Source: Halomonas campaniensis
GTDB taxonomy: Bacteria > Pseudomonadota > Gammaproteobacteria > Pseudomonadales > Halomonadaceae
Direction of reading: 5' to 3'
Length of the DNA stretch: 64,000 bases
Assembly: GCF_002211105.1 (NCBI RefSeq)
Contig: NZ_JPUA01000019.1
Coordinates: 53,917-117,916 of the forward strand
Below are positions 44,047-53,423 of the stretch, piece by piece. The notes beneath the pieces were generated by a model that worked only from the letters and a program-made list of their open reading frames with translations, did not search any database and was not told where the DNA came from. The position numbers and the translations under genes are program-made. Positions within the stretch are counted from its first letter, which is position 1; each line of letters opens with the position of its first letter.

Positions 44047-44065
44047 ACGACGTATTTCTAATGGG

Positions 44066-44170
44066 CTAGGCTTTGTTTGAAAAATCGGCGAAAAGGCGGA
44101 TCGGTCTCGCGCACGAGTCGTTTTTTAACGCCGTATGGTCGAGCGCAGCCAGTTTTCAGACAAAGCCTAG
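44066..44170. mobile_element. Small inverted-repeat element (MITE-like)
   Basis: A 105-bp element with 18-bp terminal inverted repeats, CTAGGCTTTGTTTGAAAA (44066-44083) and TTTTCAGACAAAGCCTAG (44153-44170), matching at 17 of 18 positions. It has no coding capacity. CTAG at both ends could be a 4-bp target duplication, as made by IS5-group elements (inference). It separates the orphan receptor gene from the convergent hpd gene and could also act as a terminator. Confidence 0.55.
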
Positions 44171-44179
44171 GTTATGTTT

Positions 44180-45289
44180 TTACTCTTCAGTGGTGTCTTG
44201 CAACACACCGCGGTTAATTTGATCCTCTTCGATGGATTCGAAAAGAGCTTTGAAATTGCCCTCTCCAAAACCATCATCGCCTTTACGCTGAATAAACTCG
44301 AAGAAGATGGGGCCAATAACCGTTTTTGAGAAAATTTGTAGCAAAATTCGGGTTTCGCCACCGCCCACGACACCTTCACCATCGATCAAAATGCCACGGC
44401 TACGCAGTTTGTCGAGGGGTTCCTGGTGGTCTTTAACGCGCTCTAGAGACTTTTCGTAATAGATGCTCGGCGGGCCAGGCATAAATTCGAGACCTGCATC
44501 AGCGATTAAGTCAGTGCCGGAGTAGATGTCGTTTGTGGCAATGGCGATATGCTGAATGCCTTCGCCGTTATATTCGCGCAAGTACTCTTCAATCTGGCTG
44601 TGATCGTCGGCACTTTCGTTAATCGGTATGCGAATTTTACCATCGGGAGAAGTCAATGCACGGCTGGTAAGGCCTGTCATTTTACCGGAGATATCAAAGT
44701 AGCGTATTTCACGGAAGTTAAAGGTGTCGTGGTAAAACTTATACCATGTGTCCATATTGCCGCGAATAACATTATGAGTGAGGTGATCAAGATAGTAAAA
44801 ACCAAACCCCTTAGGATTAGGGTCTACCTCATCGAACCACTCAAATTCGTTTGAGTAACAGTTGCCTTTTTCACCATACGTATCAATAAAGTAAAGCAGC
44901 GAACCGCCTATGCCAATAACCGCAGGCGCATCGATGGACTTATTACCTGTGAACTCTTCTGCACCCAAGTCGACGGCACGTTTTAGCGCATGCTGAGCAT
45001 CAACAACGCGCCAAGCCATTGCCGGGGCACAGGGGCCGTGCGCCTCAATAAACGCTGAAGCATGCGAGTTAGGTTCACTGTTAAGAAGGTAGTTGATGTC
45101 GCCTTGACGATAAACGGTGATCGACTTGTCACGATGTTTTGCAACGGGCACGAACCCCATTTGCCGAAATAAACTATCTAGTTTTTCCGGCTCGGGGTGT
45201 GCAAATTCAACGAACTCAAAGCCATCTGTGCCCGCTGGGTTTGCATCACTGATGGTTGCTTTGGGTGCGTCATGAGGGAAGGGGCCCAT
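44180..45289 (-). CDS. hpd: 4-hydroxyphenylpyruvate dioxygenase
   Basis: 369-residue non-heme iron dioxygenase converting 4-hydroxyphenylpyruvate to homogentisate in tyrosine catabolism. The C-terminal half holds the iron ligands: His in DHLTHNV, His in GIQHIAIAT, and Glu in IFFEFIQRKG. The open frame extends to 45454, but the start at 45289 (MGPFPHD) has GGAGAG nine bases upstream and gives the family length. It is divergent from an Lrp-type regulator with a palindrome between them. The later homogentisate genes are in a separate operon at 50155-56183. Confidence 0.96.
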   Translation of the reverse strand: MGPFPHDAPKATISDANPAGTDGFEFVEFAHPEPEKLDSLFRQMGFVPVAKHRDKSITVYRQGDINYLLNSEPNSHASAFIEAHGPCAPAMAWRVVDAQHALKRAVDLGAEEFTGNKSIDAPAVIGIGGSLLYFIDTYGEKGNCYSNEFEWFDEVDPNPKGFGFYYLDHLTHNVIRGNMDTWYKFYHDTFNFREIRYFDISGKMTGLTSRALTSPDGKIRIPINESADDHSQIEEYLREYNGEGIQHIAIATNDIYSGTDLIADAGLEFMPGPPSIYYEKSLERVKDHQEPLDKLRSRGILIDGEGVVGGGETRILLQIFSKTVIGPIFFEFIQRKGDDGFGEGNFKALFESIEEDQINRGVLQDTTEE

Positions 45290-45351
45290 CGCTGTCTCTC
45301 CTTTATTGTCTTGTTGGGTGACAAGTTCAGTATAGGGAAGAGGCGGTACAA

Positions 45352-45372
45352 TTAGGTTGCAAACTAACCTAA
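45352..45372. promoter_or_regulatory. Palindromic operator candidate between hpd and the Lrp gene
   Basis: TTAGGTT-N7-AACCTAA, a 21-bp inverted repeat with a seven-base centre, in the 128-bp divergent promoter. This size and symmetry fit Lrp/AsnC dimers. Confidence 0.5.
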
Positions 45373-45417
45373 GATCCAGCCAAATAGTGCATAGAATGTG
45401 CGTAATGGGAGTGCTGT

Positions 45418-45894
45418 ATGCACGGAATTTCCTTGGATCGTTATGATCTTGCAATTTTGTCAGAGTTACAAAAGAACTCGGCCCTCACTAATTCAGAATT
45501 GGGAGAGCGTGTCAGCCTGTCTCCCTCGCAGTGCTCTCGACGCAAAGCACGGCTAGAAGCCGAAGGTGTCATTAAGGGGTATTCGGCTAGGCTCGATGCC
45601 ACCAGCCTGGGGTTTGGGTTGCGTGCCATTACCAGAGTTAATCTCAAAGCTCATGGTGAAAGCATGGATGGTGATTTTGTGACGTTACTGACGAAGCATG
45701 CCATGGTTCGTGAGGCCTATTCTGTGTCGGGAGACGCAGACTATGTGTTACATATCATCGCCAAGGATCTAACAGCGTTTTCGGACTTTATTCATCATCA
45801 TTTGTTACCTCATCCTAATGTCACCCAGGTTCGCTCAGAAATAATACTGCGTAGTATGAAAGAGGAGCCCGGGTTGCCGGTGAAAGGTGGCTAA
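45418..45894 (+). CDS. Lrp/AsnC family regulator, probable regulator of hpd
   Basis: 158 residues. N-terminal helix-turn-helix (YDLAILSELQKNSALTNSELGERVSLSPSQCSRRKARLE) and C-terminal RAM ligand domain (VREAYSVSGDADYVLHIIAKD). Similar regulators control hpd in pseudomonads and respond to phenylalanine or tyrosine; that effector is carried over by analogy. It is convergent with a second Lrp-type gene only 14 bases away. Confidence 0.9.
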   Translation: MHGISLDRYDLAILSELQKNSALTNSELGERVSLSPSQCSRRKARLEAEGVIKGYSARLDATSLGFGLRAITRVNLKAHGESMDGDFVTLLTKHAMVREAYSVSGDADYVLHIIAKDLTAFSDFIHHHLLPHPNVTQVRSEIILRSMKEEPGLPVKGG

Positions 45895-45908
45895 GTAACA
45901 GCGTTCTG

Positions 45909-46391
45909 TTAGCGAATCGGGATCGCGGTCTCTTCTTTGATATTCCGTAGCACGAAATTGGAGTTGATCTGGGAAATGCCATCCAGGGTGAAGAGTTTCT
46001 CATTCAAAAAGCGGTCATAAGCTGCCATGTCTTCAATCACCACTCGCAGCACGAAATCCGCGTTGCCAGTAGTGGCATAGCACTGCAGCACTTCCGGGTA
46101 TTGCAGGATGCGGTTTTCAAACTCGACGGTATTGTCGATGTGGTGGCGAACCAGCGTCACCATCACCAATGCCGACAGTGGTTGGCCCACTAGACTCGGT
46201 TCCACCAACGCTGCAAAGCGGCGGATCACACCACTCTCTTCCAAGGCCTTGACGCGCCGCCAGCAGGCAGCGGGGGATAATCCGATCTGTTCGGCAAGTT
46301 CATTGTTGGTAATGCGCCCCTGTTGCTGAAGCAGGATAAGAATGCGCTGGTCATGCCTGTCTAAGGCGATCTCTTTGGTCGTTTCTTTCAT
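45909..46391 (-). CDS. Lrp/AsnC family regulator, probable regulator of the ferredoxin oxidoreductase
   Basis: 160 residues. HTH at ~10-60 (DRHDQRILILLQQQGRITNNELAEQIGLSPAACWRRVKALE) and RAM domain (VLQCYATTGNADFVLRVVIEDM). It is divergent from the large 2-oxoacid:ferredoxin oxidoreductase gene at 46569, its likely target. It is only distantly similar to the adjacent Lrp gene at 45418, so the two are not a recent duplication. Confidence 0.9.
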   Translation of the reverse strand: MKETTKEIALDRHDQRILILLQQQGRITNNELAEQIGLSPAACWRRVKALEESGVIRRFAALVEPSLVGQPLSALVMVTLVRHHIDNTVEFENRILQYPEVLQCYATTGNADFVLRVVIEDMAAYDRFLNEKLFTLDGISQINSNFVLRNIKEETAIPIR

Positions 46392-46568
46392 GGTGCCATT
46401 TCTTTTATTTGTGGTTTGTTGAATATCATTGCGTCAAAACTAAAAAAATGAAAGTAATGATCAATAACCAGACTTTTGAAGAGTTAATTAGCAAGCACCT
46501 TTAGCGCGCTCTTGGCTAGACTCAAGCGTATTACAACCATAACTCTTCGATCGTACTGGTGAACTCCC

Positions 46569-49500
46569 ATGACAACCCCCTCAATCGCTGAGCAGGCGGG
46601 TTCTATTACCCAGCCTCTCGATATCGCACTCGATGACAATCTTCTCGATGACTATGCGCTGGCCGATCGCTATACCCGCGGAGAAGGTCGTGTCTTTCTC
46701 ACCGGCACACAGGCATTGGTGCGTATTGCCTTACGCCAAGCCGAGCTTGATCGCCACAATGGCCGCCACACGGCAGGGCTCATCAGCGGTTATCGAGGCT
46801 CGCCATTAGGCGGTGTAGACCAAGAGATTTGGCGGGCGAAAGCCGCCATGGAAGAGCACCACATCGATTTTGTCCCTGCTATAAACGAAGACCTGGCCGC
46901 CACCATGATGCTGGGTTGCCAGCAAGTCGAGACAGACCCCGCTAAGCAAGTAGATGGCGTGTTTGGCATGTGGTACGGCAAAGGGCCGGGCGTTGACCGC
47001 GCAGGCGACGCTTTAAAACACGGTAATGCCTATGGCAGCTCACCCACTGGCGGTGTGCTGGTGGTCGCGGGTGATGACCATGGCTGCGTGTCGTCCTCCA
47101 TGCCACACCAGTCTGATGTCGCCTTTATGGCGTGGTTTATGCCGGTGGTGAGCCCTGCGTCATTGGCGGAATACGAACGCTTTGGGCTGTGGGGCTATGC
47201 GCTTTCGCGCTTTTCGGGCTGTTGGGTGGGTTTCAAAGCCGTTTCTGAAACCGTAGAGAGTGGCGCTTCGGTGGACGTGCCACCCTTGCCTGAGTATATA
47301 ACGCCGGATTTCGATATGCCGGAAGGCGGGTTGCACTACCGCTGGCCCGATTTACCTGGGCCCCAGCTTGAGACTCGCCTTGAGCACAAGCTGGCCGCCG
47401 TTCAGGCGTTTGCCACGGCCAACCCGATTGATCAGTATTTATTTCGCCAAGAACAGGCGACGTTTGGGCTGGTCACCACCGGTAAGGGACACCTGGATTT
47501 ACTTGAATCGCTGCGTTTATTGGGGCTGGATGAAGCGAAGCTGCGTGAACTGGGGGTAGAAATATACAAGGTCGGGATGGTGTGGCCGCTCCATCGACCC
47601 GGCATCCTTGAGTTTATTCATGGCAAGCGTGAGGTGCTGGTCATTGAAGAGAAGCGTGGCATTATCGAAAGCCAGTTGAAGGAGTACATGTCGGAACCCG
47701 ACCATCCCGGCGAGGTCATCGTTACCGGCAAGCAGGATGAAACCGGCAAGCCCTTGATTCCCTTTGTTGGAGAGCTGAGCCCGCGTCTCTTGGCAGGCTT
47801 CGTGGCAGAGCGTTTAGAGCGCTTTTTCAAGATTGATTTTAGCGACAAGCTGGCAACCGTTGATGCTTGCCAAGCAGGCGTTAAAGAGCTCGGCGGTGTA
47901 CGCCGCATGCCCTATTTCTGCTCCGGCTGCCCACACAACAGCTCGACCAAGGTGCCTGAGGGCAGCAAAGCCCTGGCGGGAATTGGTTGCCACTTTATGG
48001 CCTCGTGGATGGATCGCAGCACCGAATCGTTAATTCAGATGGGTGGCGAAGGCGTTAACTGGGTGGGCAAGAGCCGCTTTACCGGCAACGGTCATATTTT
48101 CCAGAACTTAGGCGAAGGCACCTGGTTTCATTCGGGCTCAATGGCGGTGCGCCAGGCTGTGGCTGCCAACGTTAATATCACCTACAAAATTTTGTTCAAC
48201 GACGCGGTTGCCATGACGGGCGGTCAACCCGTGGACGGGCAGATAAGCGTTCCGATGATCGCCCGGCAATCGCTGGATGAAGGTGTTCGCCGGGTCATGG
48301 TGGTCAGTGACGAACCGGATAAGTACCGGGGACATGAAAAGGAATTCCCTAAGGGAGTTACCTTCCACGGCCGCGAAGAGATGGATACGCTGCAGCGTGA
48401 ACTGCGCGAAATCCCCGGCTGCACCGTGTTGATTTATGACCAGGCATGCGCGGCTGAGAAACGCCGTCGGCGCAAGCGCGGCCTGTTGGAAGACCCAGCC
48501 CGCCGGGTGTTTATCAACCACCATGTTTGCGAAGGCTGTGGTGATTGTTCCGTACAGTCCAACTGTTTATCGGTGGTGCCTCGCGAGACCGAGCTAGGTC
48601 GCAAGCGCAAAATTGACCAGTCTTCCTGTAACAAGGATATGTCCTGCGTCAGCGGCTTCTGTCCTAGTTTTGTCACTGTGGAAGGGGGTGGTTTGCGTAA
48701 AGGCCAGGGCGTTGCAGCAGATAACGCCTTTTGGAAACGTATAGCGCATTTGCCTACTCCTGCCATTGCCAATTTGACGGCCCCTTACGACCTACTGGTG
48801 GGTGGCGTTGGTGGCACGGGGGTGGTGACCGTTGGGCAACTGATCACCATGGCAGCACACCTGGAAGGCAAGGGCAGCAGCGTGCTCGACTTTATGGGGT
48901 TTGCGCAAAAAGGCGGGGCGGTGCTTAGCTATGTACGCTTGGCAGCGCAGCCCAGCGAGCTTAATCAGGTACGCATTGAAGCGGGTCAGGCCGATGCGAT
49001 GATCGCTTGCGACATGGTCGTGGCTAGCTCCCAGAAAGCGCTGAATGTGCTGCAGCCGACCACCCGTATCGTGGCCAATCTGGCCGAACTAGCCACGGCG
49101 GATTATGTGCTTTATCGCGATGCGGATATGCAGGCCAGCAAGCGCCTTAATATGTTGCGTGAAGCGGTAGGGGATGAGCGCTTTGCCTCGCTGGATGCCA
49201 ACCGTCTGGCTGAACAGCTGCTAGGGGATACGGTATTTTCCAATATGATGATGCTAGGGTTTGCCTGGCAGCAAGGGTTGGTGCCGCTGTCTGAACCTGC
49301 GCTGCAGCGTGCGCTAGAACTCAATGGCGTCGTCGTGGAAAAGAACCGCCAGGCATTTGCCTGGGGGCGCTTGGCAGCGGTGGAACCTGACTACCTCCAG
49401 CAGCATCTGGATACGATGCCACTGTCCGCGAATGCCACACTGGACGACGTGATTGCGCGTAATCGTCGCCACCTGGAGCGCTACCAGAACCGTGCCTGGG

Positions 49501-50099
49501 CTGAGCGTTACGTGAACCAGGTGACTAAAGTGCGTGAAGCAGAGGAACCGCTAAACGGCGGTCAATCATTGAGTGAAGCCGTTGCTCATCAGCTCTATCG
49601 CTTGATGGCGTATAAAGATGAGTATGAAGTGGCGCGTCTTTACACCCAGAGCGATTTTCTGGATGAGGTTAAAGCAACGTTTTCTGGCGATTACCAGCTA
49701 ACCTTCCACTTGGCGCCGCCGCTTATAGGTGGTCGTAAGGATGCTCAGGGGCGTCCAGTGAAGCGCCGCTTCGGCCCCTGGATGCTGAAGGCAATGGGCG
49801 CGCTGGCAAAGATGCGCGGTTTGCGCAACACGGCTCTCGATCCTTTCCGCTTTAGCGCCGACCGCAAGCTCGACCGCGCCTTATTGACTGACTACGAGCA
49901 GCTTATTGATGAGTTAGTGGCTCGTCTTGATGGCACTAATCATGGGACTGCCTTGGCGCTGGCTAAGCTGCCGGAAGAGATTCGTGGTTTCGGGCCAGTC
50001 CGCGAAGCTGCCGCCGAGAAAGCCAATGAGCGCCGTGAGAAGTTGCTGGAGGAACTACGCGAAGGTCGTTCGAAAACCATCGCTGTCGAAGCTGCCTGA
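46569..50099 (+). CDS. Fused indolepyruvate:ferredoxin oxidoreductase
   Basis: 1176-residue single-chain enzyme of the IorA-IorB fusion type, oxidatively decarboxylating aryl-pyruvates to aryl-acetyl-CoA. The N-terminal pyrimidine-binding half has HTAGLISGYRGSPLGGVD. The thiamine-diphosphate part contains CSGCPHNSST and GIGCHFMASW. A ferredoxin-like cysteine cluster follows (CEGCGDCSVQSNC, CNKDMSCVSGFC). Residues ~735-920 are the gamma-type domain (DLLVGGVGGTGVVTVGQLI, FAQKGGAVLSYVRLA), and the C-terminus (~1000-1176) is the DUF6537-like tail. With hpd nearby and paa genes downstream it could route phenylpyruvate to phenylacetyl-CoA. Confidence 0.93.
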   Translation: MTTPSIAEQAGSITQPLDIALDDNLLDDYALADRYTRGEGRVFLTGTQALVRIALRQAELDRHNGRHTAGLISGYRGSPLGGVDQEIWRAKAAMEEHHIDFVPAINEDLAATMMLGCQQVETDPAKQVDGVFGMWYGKGPGVDRAGDALKHGNAYGSSPTGGVLVVAGDDHGCVSSSMPHQSDVAFMAWFMPVVSPASLAEYERFGLWGYALSRFSGCWVGFKAVSETVESGASVDVPPLPEYITPDFDMPEGGLHYRWPDLPGPQLETRLEHKLAAVQAFATANPIDQYLFRQEQATFGLVTTGKGHLDLLESLRLLGLDEAKLRELGVEIYKVGMVWPLHRPGILEFIHGKREVLVIEEKRGIIESQLKEYMSEPDHPGEVIVTGKQDETGKPLIPFVGELSPRLLAGFVAERLERFFKIDFSDKLATVDACQAGVKELGGVRRMPYFCSGCPHNSSTKVPEGSKALAGIGCHFMASWMDRSTESLIQMGGEGVNWVGKSRFTGNGHIFQNLGEGTWFHSGSMAVRQAVAANVNITYKILFNDAVAMTGGQPVDGQISVPMIARQSLDEGVRRVMVVSDEPDKYRGHEKEFPKGVTFHGREEMDTLQRELREIPGCTVLIYDQACAAEKRRRRKRGLLEDPARRVFINHHVCEGCGDCSVQSNCLSVVPRETELGRKRKIDQSSCNKDMSCVSGFCPSFVTVEGGGLRKGQGVAADNAFWKRIAHLPTPAIANLTAPYDLLVGGVGGTGVVTVGQLITMAAHLEGKGSSVLDFMGFAQKGGAVLSYVRLAAQPSELNQVRIEAGQADAMIACDMVVASSQKALNVLQPTTRIVANLAELATADYVLYRDADMQASKRLNMLREAVGDERFASLDANRLAEQLLGDTVFSNMMMLGFAWQQGLVPLSEPALQRALELNGVVVEKNRQAFAWGRLAAVEPDYLQQHLDTMPLSANATLDDVIARNRRHLERYQNRAWAERYVNQVTKVREAEEPLNGGQSLSEAVAHQLYRLMAYKDEYEVARLYTQSDFLDEVKATFSGDYQLTFHLAPPLIGGRKDAQGRPVKRRFGPWMLKAMGALAKMRGLRNTALDPFRFSADRKLDRALLTDYEQLIDELVARLDGTNHGTALALAKLPEEIRGFGPVREAAAEKANERREKLLEELREGRSKTIAVEAA

Positions 50100-50120
50100 G
50101 GCTGCCCACCAAGCTAAATG

Positions 50121-50143
50121 CAGGCCGCGCAATGCACGGCCTG
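50121..50143. terminator. Hairpin between convergent genes
   Basis: Seven-base-pair stem CAGGCCG / CGGCCTG with a nine-base loop, in the 55-bp gap between the ferredoxin oxidoreductase gene and the convergent maiA. It has no T-run. Confidence 0.4.
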
Positions 50144-50154
50144 TTCAATATGGT

Positions 50155-50799
50155 TTAGCTGGCGTCAGGCTGCGCCGCTGGTGCGGCCTTTTCGAAGGCT
50201 GGCAGGGTTCGACAGTTGGCAGCGATGCGCTGGATCGTCGGATAGGCTGACAAATCGCACTCGAAGCGTTCCGCGTTGTACACCTGGGGAATCAGGCATA
50301 TATCCGCAAGCGTAGGGGTGTCGCCATGGCAAAAATCGCTGCTGCCGGGGTCATTGGAGAGCGTTGCTTCCAGGGCGGTGAAGCCCTCGGCAATCCAGTG
50401 GTGGTACCAGGCTAGCTTAGCCGCTTCATCTGCTCCCATTTCTCTCACTAGATACTTGAGTACCCTCAGGTTGTTGAGTGGGTGAATCTCGCAGGCCACC
50501 GACTGAGCGAGCGCACGAACCCGCGCCCGCTCTAACGTGTTAACTGGCAGCAGGGCGGGCTCTGGGTGTACCTCATCGAGATACTCGCAGATCGCCAGTG
50601 ACTGGTTAACCACCGAGCAATCGTCCAGCACCAGGCTAGGCACCAGCCCCAGAGGGTTGCGCGCCAGATGCTCGCCACCACGCTGCTCGCCTTTCACCAG
50701 ATTGACCGGGATCTGGTCGTAATCTAGTCCTTTAAGGTTTAAGGCAATACGCACCCGGTAAGCAGCCGACGAGCGGAAATAGCCGTAAAGCGTCGTCAT
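50155..50799 (-). CDS. maiA: Maleylacetoacetate isomerase (zeta-class GST)
   Basis: 214 residues, two-domain glutathione transferase. The N-terminal zeta motif is seen as YFRSSAAYRVRIALNLKGL, where the usual SSC is SSA, a common bacterial variant. The substrate-loop NPLGLVPSL and the C-terminal CLIPQVYNAERF are family-typical. It isomerises maleylacetoacetate to fumarylacetoacetate using glutathione. It is last in the homogentisate operon, 11 bases after the fumarylacetoacetase gene. Confidence 0.94.
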   Translation of the reverse strand: MTTLYGYFRSSAAYRVRIALNLKGLDYDQIPVNLVKGEQRGGEHLARNPLGLVPSLVLDDCSVVNQSLAICEYLDEVHPEPALLPVNTLERARVRALAQSVACEIHPLNNLRVLKYLVREMGADEAAKLAWYHHWIAEGFTALEATLSNDPGSSDFCHGDTPTLADICLIPQVYNAERFECDLSAYPTIQRIAANCRTLPAFEKAAPAAQPDAS

Positions 50800-50810
50800 G
50801 TTGCCTTCCT

Positions 50811-51830
50811 TTATTTGGGCTGGTACTGCACTACTTGCTGATCGATCGTACCAAATATGTTGTTGCCATCGCGGTCAAACATCTCGATACGCACCCGGTC
50901 GCCAAAGCGCATAAAGGGCGTTTTTACCTGGCCGTACAGTATCTGCTCCACCATGCGCACTTCGGCTAGACAGCTATAGCCAACGCCACCGTCAGCCACC
51001 GGCTTTCCAGGGCCGCCGTCGGGGTCTGGGTTGGAAACAGTGCCTGAGCCAATAACAGCGCCGGCACCGAGATAACGGGTCTTAGCCGCATGGGCCACCA
51101 GCTGTGGGAAGTTGAAAATCATATCTGGCCCGGCTTCTGGCTCGCCAAACTTCTTGTCATTCAGGTGCACGGTCAGTGGCAGGTGCACCTTACCGTCCTG
51201 CCAGGCATCGCCCAGCTCATTTGGGGTCACCGCAATGGGCGAGAACGAAGAGGCGGGCTTTGCTTGGAAAAAACCGAAGCCCTTAGCGAGCTCACCTGGG
51301 ATGAGGCCACGCAGACTCACGTCGTTGACCAGCATTACTAGCTTAATGTGCTTGGCGGCTTCCTCCGGCGTGACTGCCATCGGGACGTCATCGGTGATAA
51401 CGGCGATTTCACCTTCAAAGTCGATGCCATGCTCTTCGCTCACCGCTTCGATATCGTCCGTGGGTGCCAAGAAGCAATCGCTACCGCCCTGATACATGAG
51501 CGGGTCTGTCCAGAAGGTTTCAGGCATCTCGGCATTGCGCGCCTGGCGTACCAGCTGGACATGGTTCAGATAGGCGGAGCCGTCAGCCCACTGATAGGCA
51601 CGCGGTAAAGGGGAGTGCAGCGCACTCTGATCAAGCTCAAAAGCGTTTTCAGCACCACCACTGTTAAGCTGAGCATAGCGCTCTTCAAGCTGGGGGCTAA
51701 CCGCCTCCCAGTTCTCAAGGGCAGCCTGAAGTGTGGGGGCAATATCAACGGCGCTCGCAGCGTGGGAGAGGTCACGCGAGACGATGATGAGTTCTCCGTC
51801 GCGCCCCTTCTTTAGTGTTGCCAGTTTCAT
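50811..51830 (-). CDS. fahA: Fumarylacetoacetase
   Basis: 339 residues. The C-terminal FAH domain has the metal-binding acidic set in VSEEHGIDFEGEIAVITDDVP, followed by LMLVNDVSLRGLIPGELAKGFGF, and GSGTVSNPDPDGG near the end. It hydrolyses fumarylacetoacetate to fumarate and acetoacetate, the last step of homogentisate breakdown. It is shorter than the ~420-residue animal enzymes but the usual size of the bacterial two-domain form. It lies between hmgA and maiA. Confidence 0.94.
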   Translation of the reverse strand: MKLATLKKGRDGELIIVSRDLSHAASAVDIAPTLQAALENWEAVSPQLEERYAQLNSGGAENAFELDQSALHSPLPRAYQWADGSAYLNHVQLVRQARNAEMPETFWTDPLMYQGGSDCFLAPTDDIEAVSEEHGIDFEGEIAVITDDVPMAVTPEEAAKHIKLVMLVNDVSLRGLIPGELAKGFGFFQAKPASSFSPIAVTPNELGDAWQDGKVHLPLTVHLNDKKFGEPEAGPDMIFNFPQLVAHAAKTRYLGAGAVIGSGTVSNPDPDGGPGKPVADGGVGYSCLAEVRMVEQILYGQVKTPFMRFGDRVRIEMFDRDGNNIFGTIDQQVVQYQPK

Positions 51831-51866
51831 AGTGATTCAATCCTTGTCGTCAGGGTGGTATAGGGT

Positions 51867-53174
51867 TCAGGGCTGGCTTGGGTTGAAGTGGGAGCGCAGC
51901 GTCGACCAAACATCCACATAATCACGTTGACGGAAGTCAGCATTCAGCGCCGCAGGGGTCGGGTGAAAGAAGTAGCGGCTTTCAAACATAAAGGCCAGTG
52001 TATCGCCTATGAAATGGGGCTTAAGCTCAGCGTTGGAGGCTTTCTCAAATGTCTCAGCATCGGGGCCGTGGGGCGACATAGAGTTATGTAGGCTGGCGCC
52101 GCCAGGGGTGAAACCTTCCGCTTTTGCATCGTACTCACCATGAATAAGCCCCATAAACTCGCTCATTAAATTGCGATGGAACCAGGGGGGCCTAAAGGTA
52201 TTCTCGGCAACCATCCAGCGCGGTGGGAAAATGACAAAATCAAGATTCGCCATTCCCGGCGTATCGGAGGGGGACGACAATACGGTGAAGATTGACGGAT
52301 CCGGATGATCGAAGCTCACCGTATTGATGGTGTTAAAGTTGGCGAGATTGTATTTATAAGGCGCGCAGTTGCCGTGCCACGCCACCACATCTAACGGCGA
52401 ATGGTCGAGTTTGCTCTCCCAGAAACGACCAGAGAACTTAGCTACTAGACGGTAGTCGCCCTCCAGGTCTTCATAGGCCGCCACGGGGCTTTGGAAGTCA
52501 CGCGGGTTGGCTAAACCGTTAGACCCGATGGGGCCGAGGCCTGGAAGCTCTAAAGGACTACCATAGTTCTCGCATATATATCCCCGCGCAGCCTCAGCCC
52601 CCTGAGCTCTGCACACTTGGAATTTCACCCCGCGTGGAATAACGGCAATCTCACCGTTATCGATCTCAATGTCACCAAATTCGGTACGTAGACGAATGGC
52701 CCCCATTTGCGGAACAAACAGCAGTTCCCCATCAGCGTTGTAGAAAAACCGCTGGGTCATGTCCTGATTAAAGGTGTAGACATGCACGCCCACACCCGCT
52801 TGGGTACCCGCATCCCCGTTGACGGCAATGGTAAATAAGCCGTCGATAAAATCAGTCGGCTCGCTCGGTAGAGAAACGGGATCCCAGCGCATTTGGTTAG
52901 GATCCGCCGCTGGCTTGTCTAACGGGGCCGTGTGTACGCTGTTATTTTCTAGTGGCTGATACGCGCTCTGAACGACAGAAGGGCGAATGCGGTAAAGCCA
53001 GCTACGGAAATTTTGATGACGTGGCGCTGTAAACGCAGAGCCGGTTAGTTGCTCTGCATATAACCCATAAGCGCACTTCTGAGGGGAGTTTTGTCCAATC
53101 GGCAGTGCACCCGGCAGCGCTTCGGTTGAAAAGTGATTATGAAAACCGCTCTGATATTGCAACTGTTCAGTCAT
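51867..53174 (-). CDS. hmgA: Homogentisate 1,2-dioxygenase
   Basis: 435-residue Fe(II) dioxygenase that opens the ring of homogentisate to maleylacetoacetate. The C-terminal iron-binding region reads [18 protein letters not shown] (Glu ligand) then [17 protein letters not shown] (His ligands), and the N-terminal [19 protein letters not shown] is the family signature. Length is as expected. In operon order it follows a small DUF2783 gene by 48 bases and precedes fahA by 36. Confidence 0.97.
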   Translation of the reverse strand: MTEQLQYQSGFHNHFSTEALPGALPIGQNSPQKCAYGLYAEQLTGSAFTAPRHQNFRSWLYRIRPSVVQSAYQPLENNSVHTAPLDKPAADPNQMRWDPVSLPSEPTDFIDGLFTIAVNGDAGTQAGVGVHVYTFNQDMTQRFFYNADGELLFVPQMGAIRLRTEFGDIEIDNGEIAVIPRGVKFQVCRAQGAEAARGYICENYGSPLELPGLGPIGSNGLANPRDFQSPVAAYEDLEGDYRLVAKFSGRFWESKLDHSPLDVVAWHGNCAPYKYNLANFNTINTVSFDHPDPSIFTVLSSPSDTPGMANLDFVIFPPRWMVAENTFRPPWFHRNLMSEFMGLIHGEYDAKAEGFTPGGASLHNSMSPHGPDAETFEKASNAELKPHFIGDTLAFMFESRYFFHPTPAALNADFRQRDYVDVWSTLRSHFNPSQP

Positions 53175-53222
53175 TGTTAAGCCCTGCGTTATTTGAACGT
53201 TATAGTGAACAATGTATGGCGG

Positions 53223-53423
53223 CTACTTATCGCCCGCTAACCCAGCATGGGAAATTGCTTCTTCAAGCACCCGTTGATCGCCAATGTGGTTAGCAAGCAA
53301 CAGGATTAAACGTGCATTGATACGCTCGCTCTCGGCTTCGCTGCGGTCACGATGCAGCGCCGTTAGCGCGGCGTAAAAGGCGTCCGGATCAGTGAAGTTC
53401 GGATTCAGCTCAAGCCTTGGCAT
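53223..53423 (-). CDS. DUF2783 small protein, probable MhaB-like coupling protein
   Basis: 66 residues from the start at 53423 (MPRLELNPNF), which overlaps the upstream flavoprotein gene by 14 bases, implying co-translation. The frame to 53462 is an extension into that gene. It is acidic with two helices and no cysteines. It is recognised as DUF2783. In Pseudomonas putida a 3-hydroxyphenylacetate 6-hydroxylase consists of a flavoprotein (MhaA) and a small coupling protein (MhaB) beside the hmg genes; the size, position and pairing fit that role, by inference. Confidence 0.75.
   Translation of the reverse strand: MPRLELNPNFTDPDAFYAALTALHRDRSEAESERINARLILLLANHIGDQRVLEEAISHAGLAGDK

Noticed and set aside
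46790..48772. Several long antisense frames within the ferredoxin oxidoreductase gene
   Set aside because: Shadows of a GC-rich coding region; the sense frame is intact and has all motifs.
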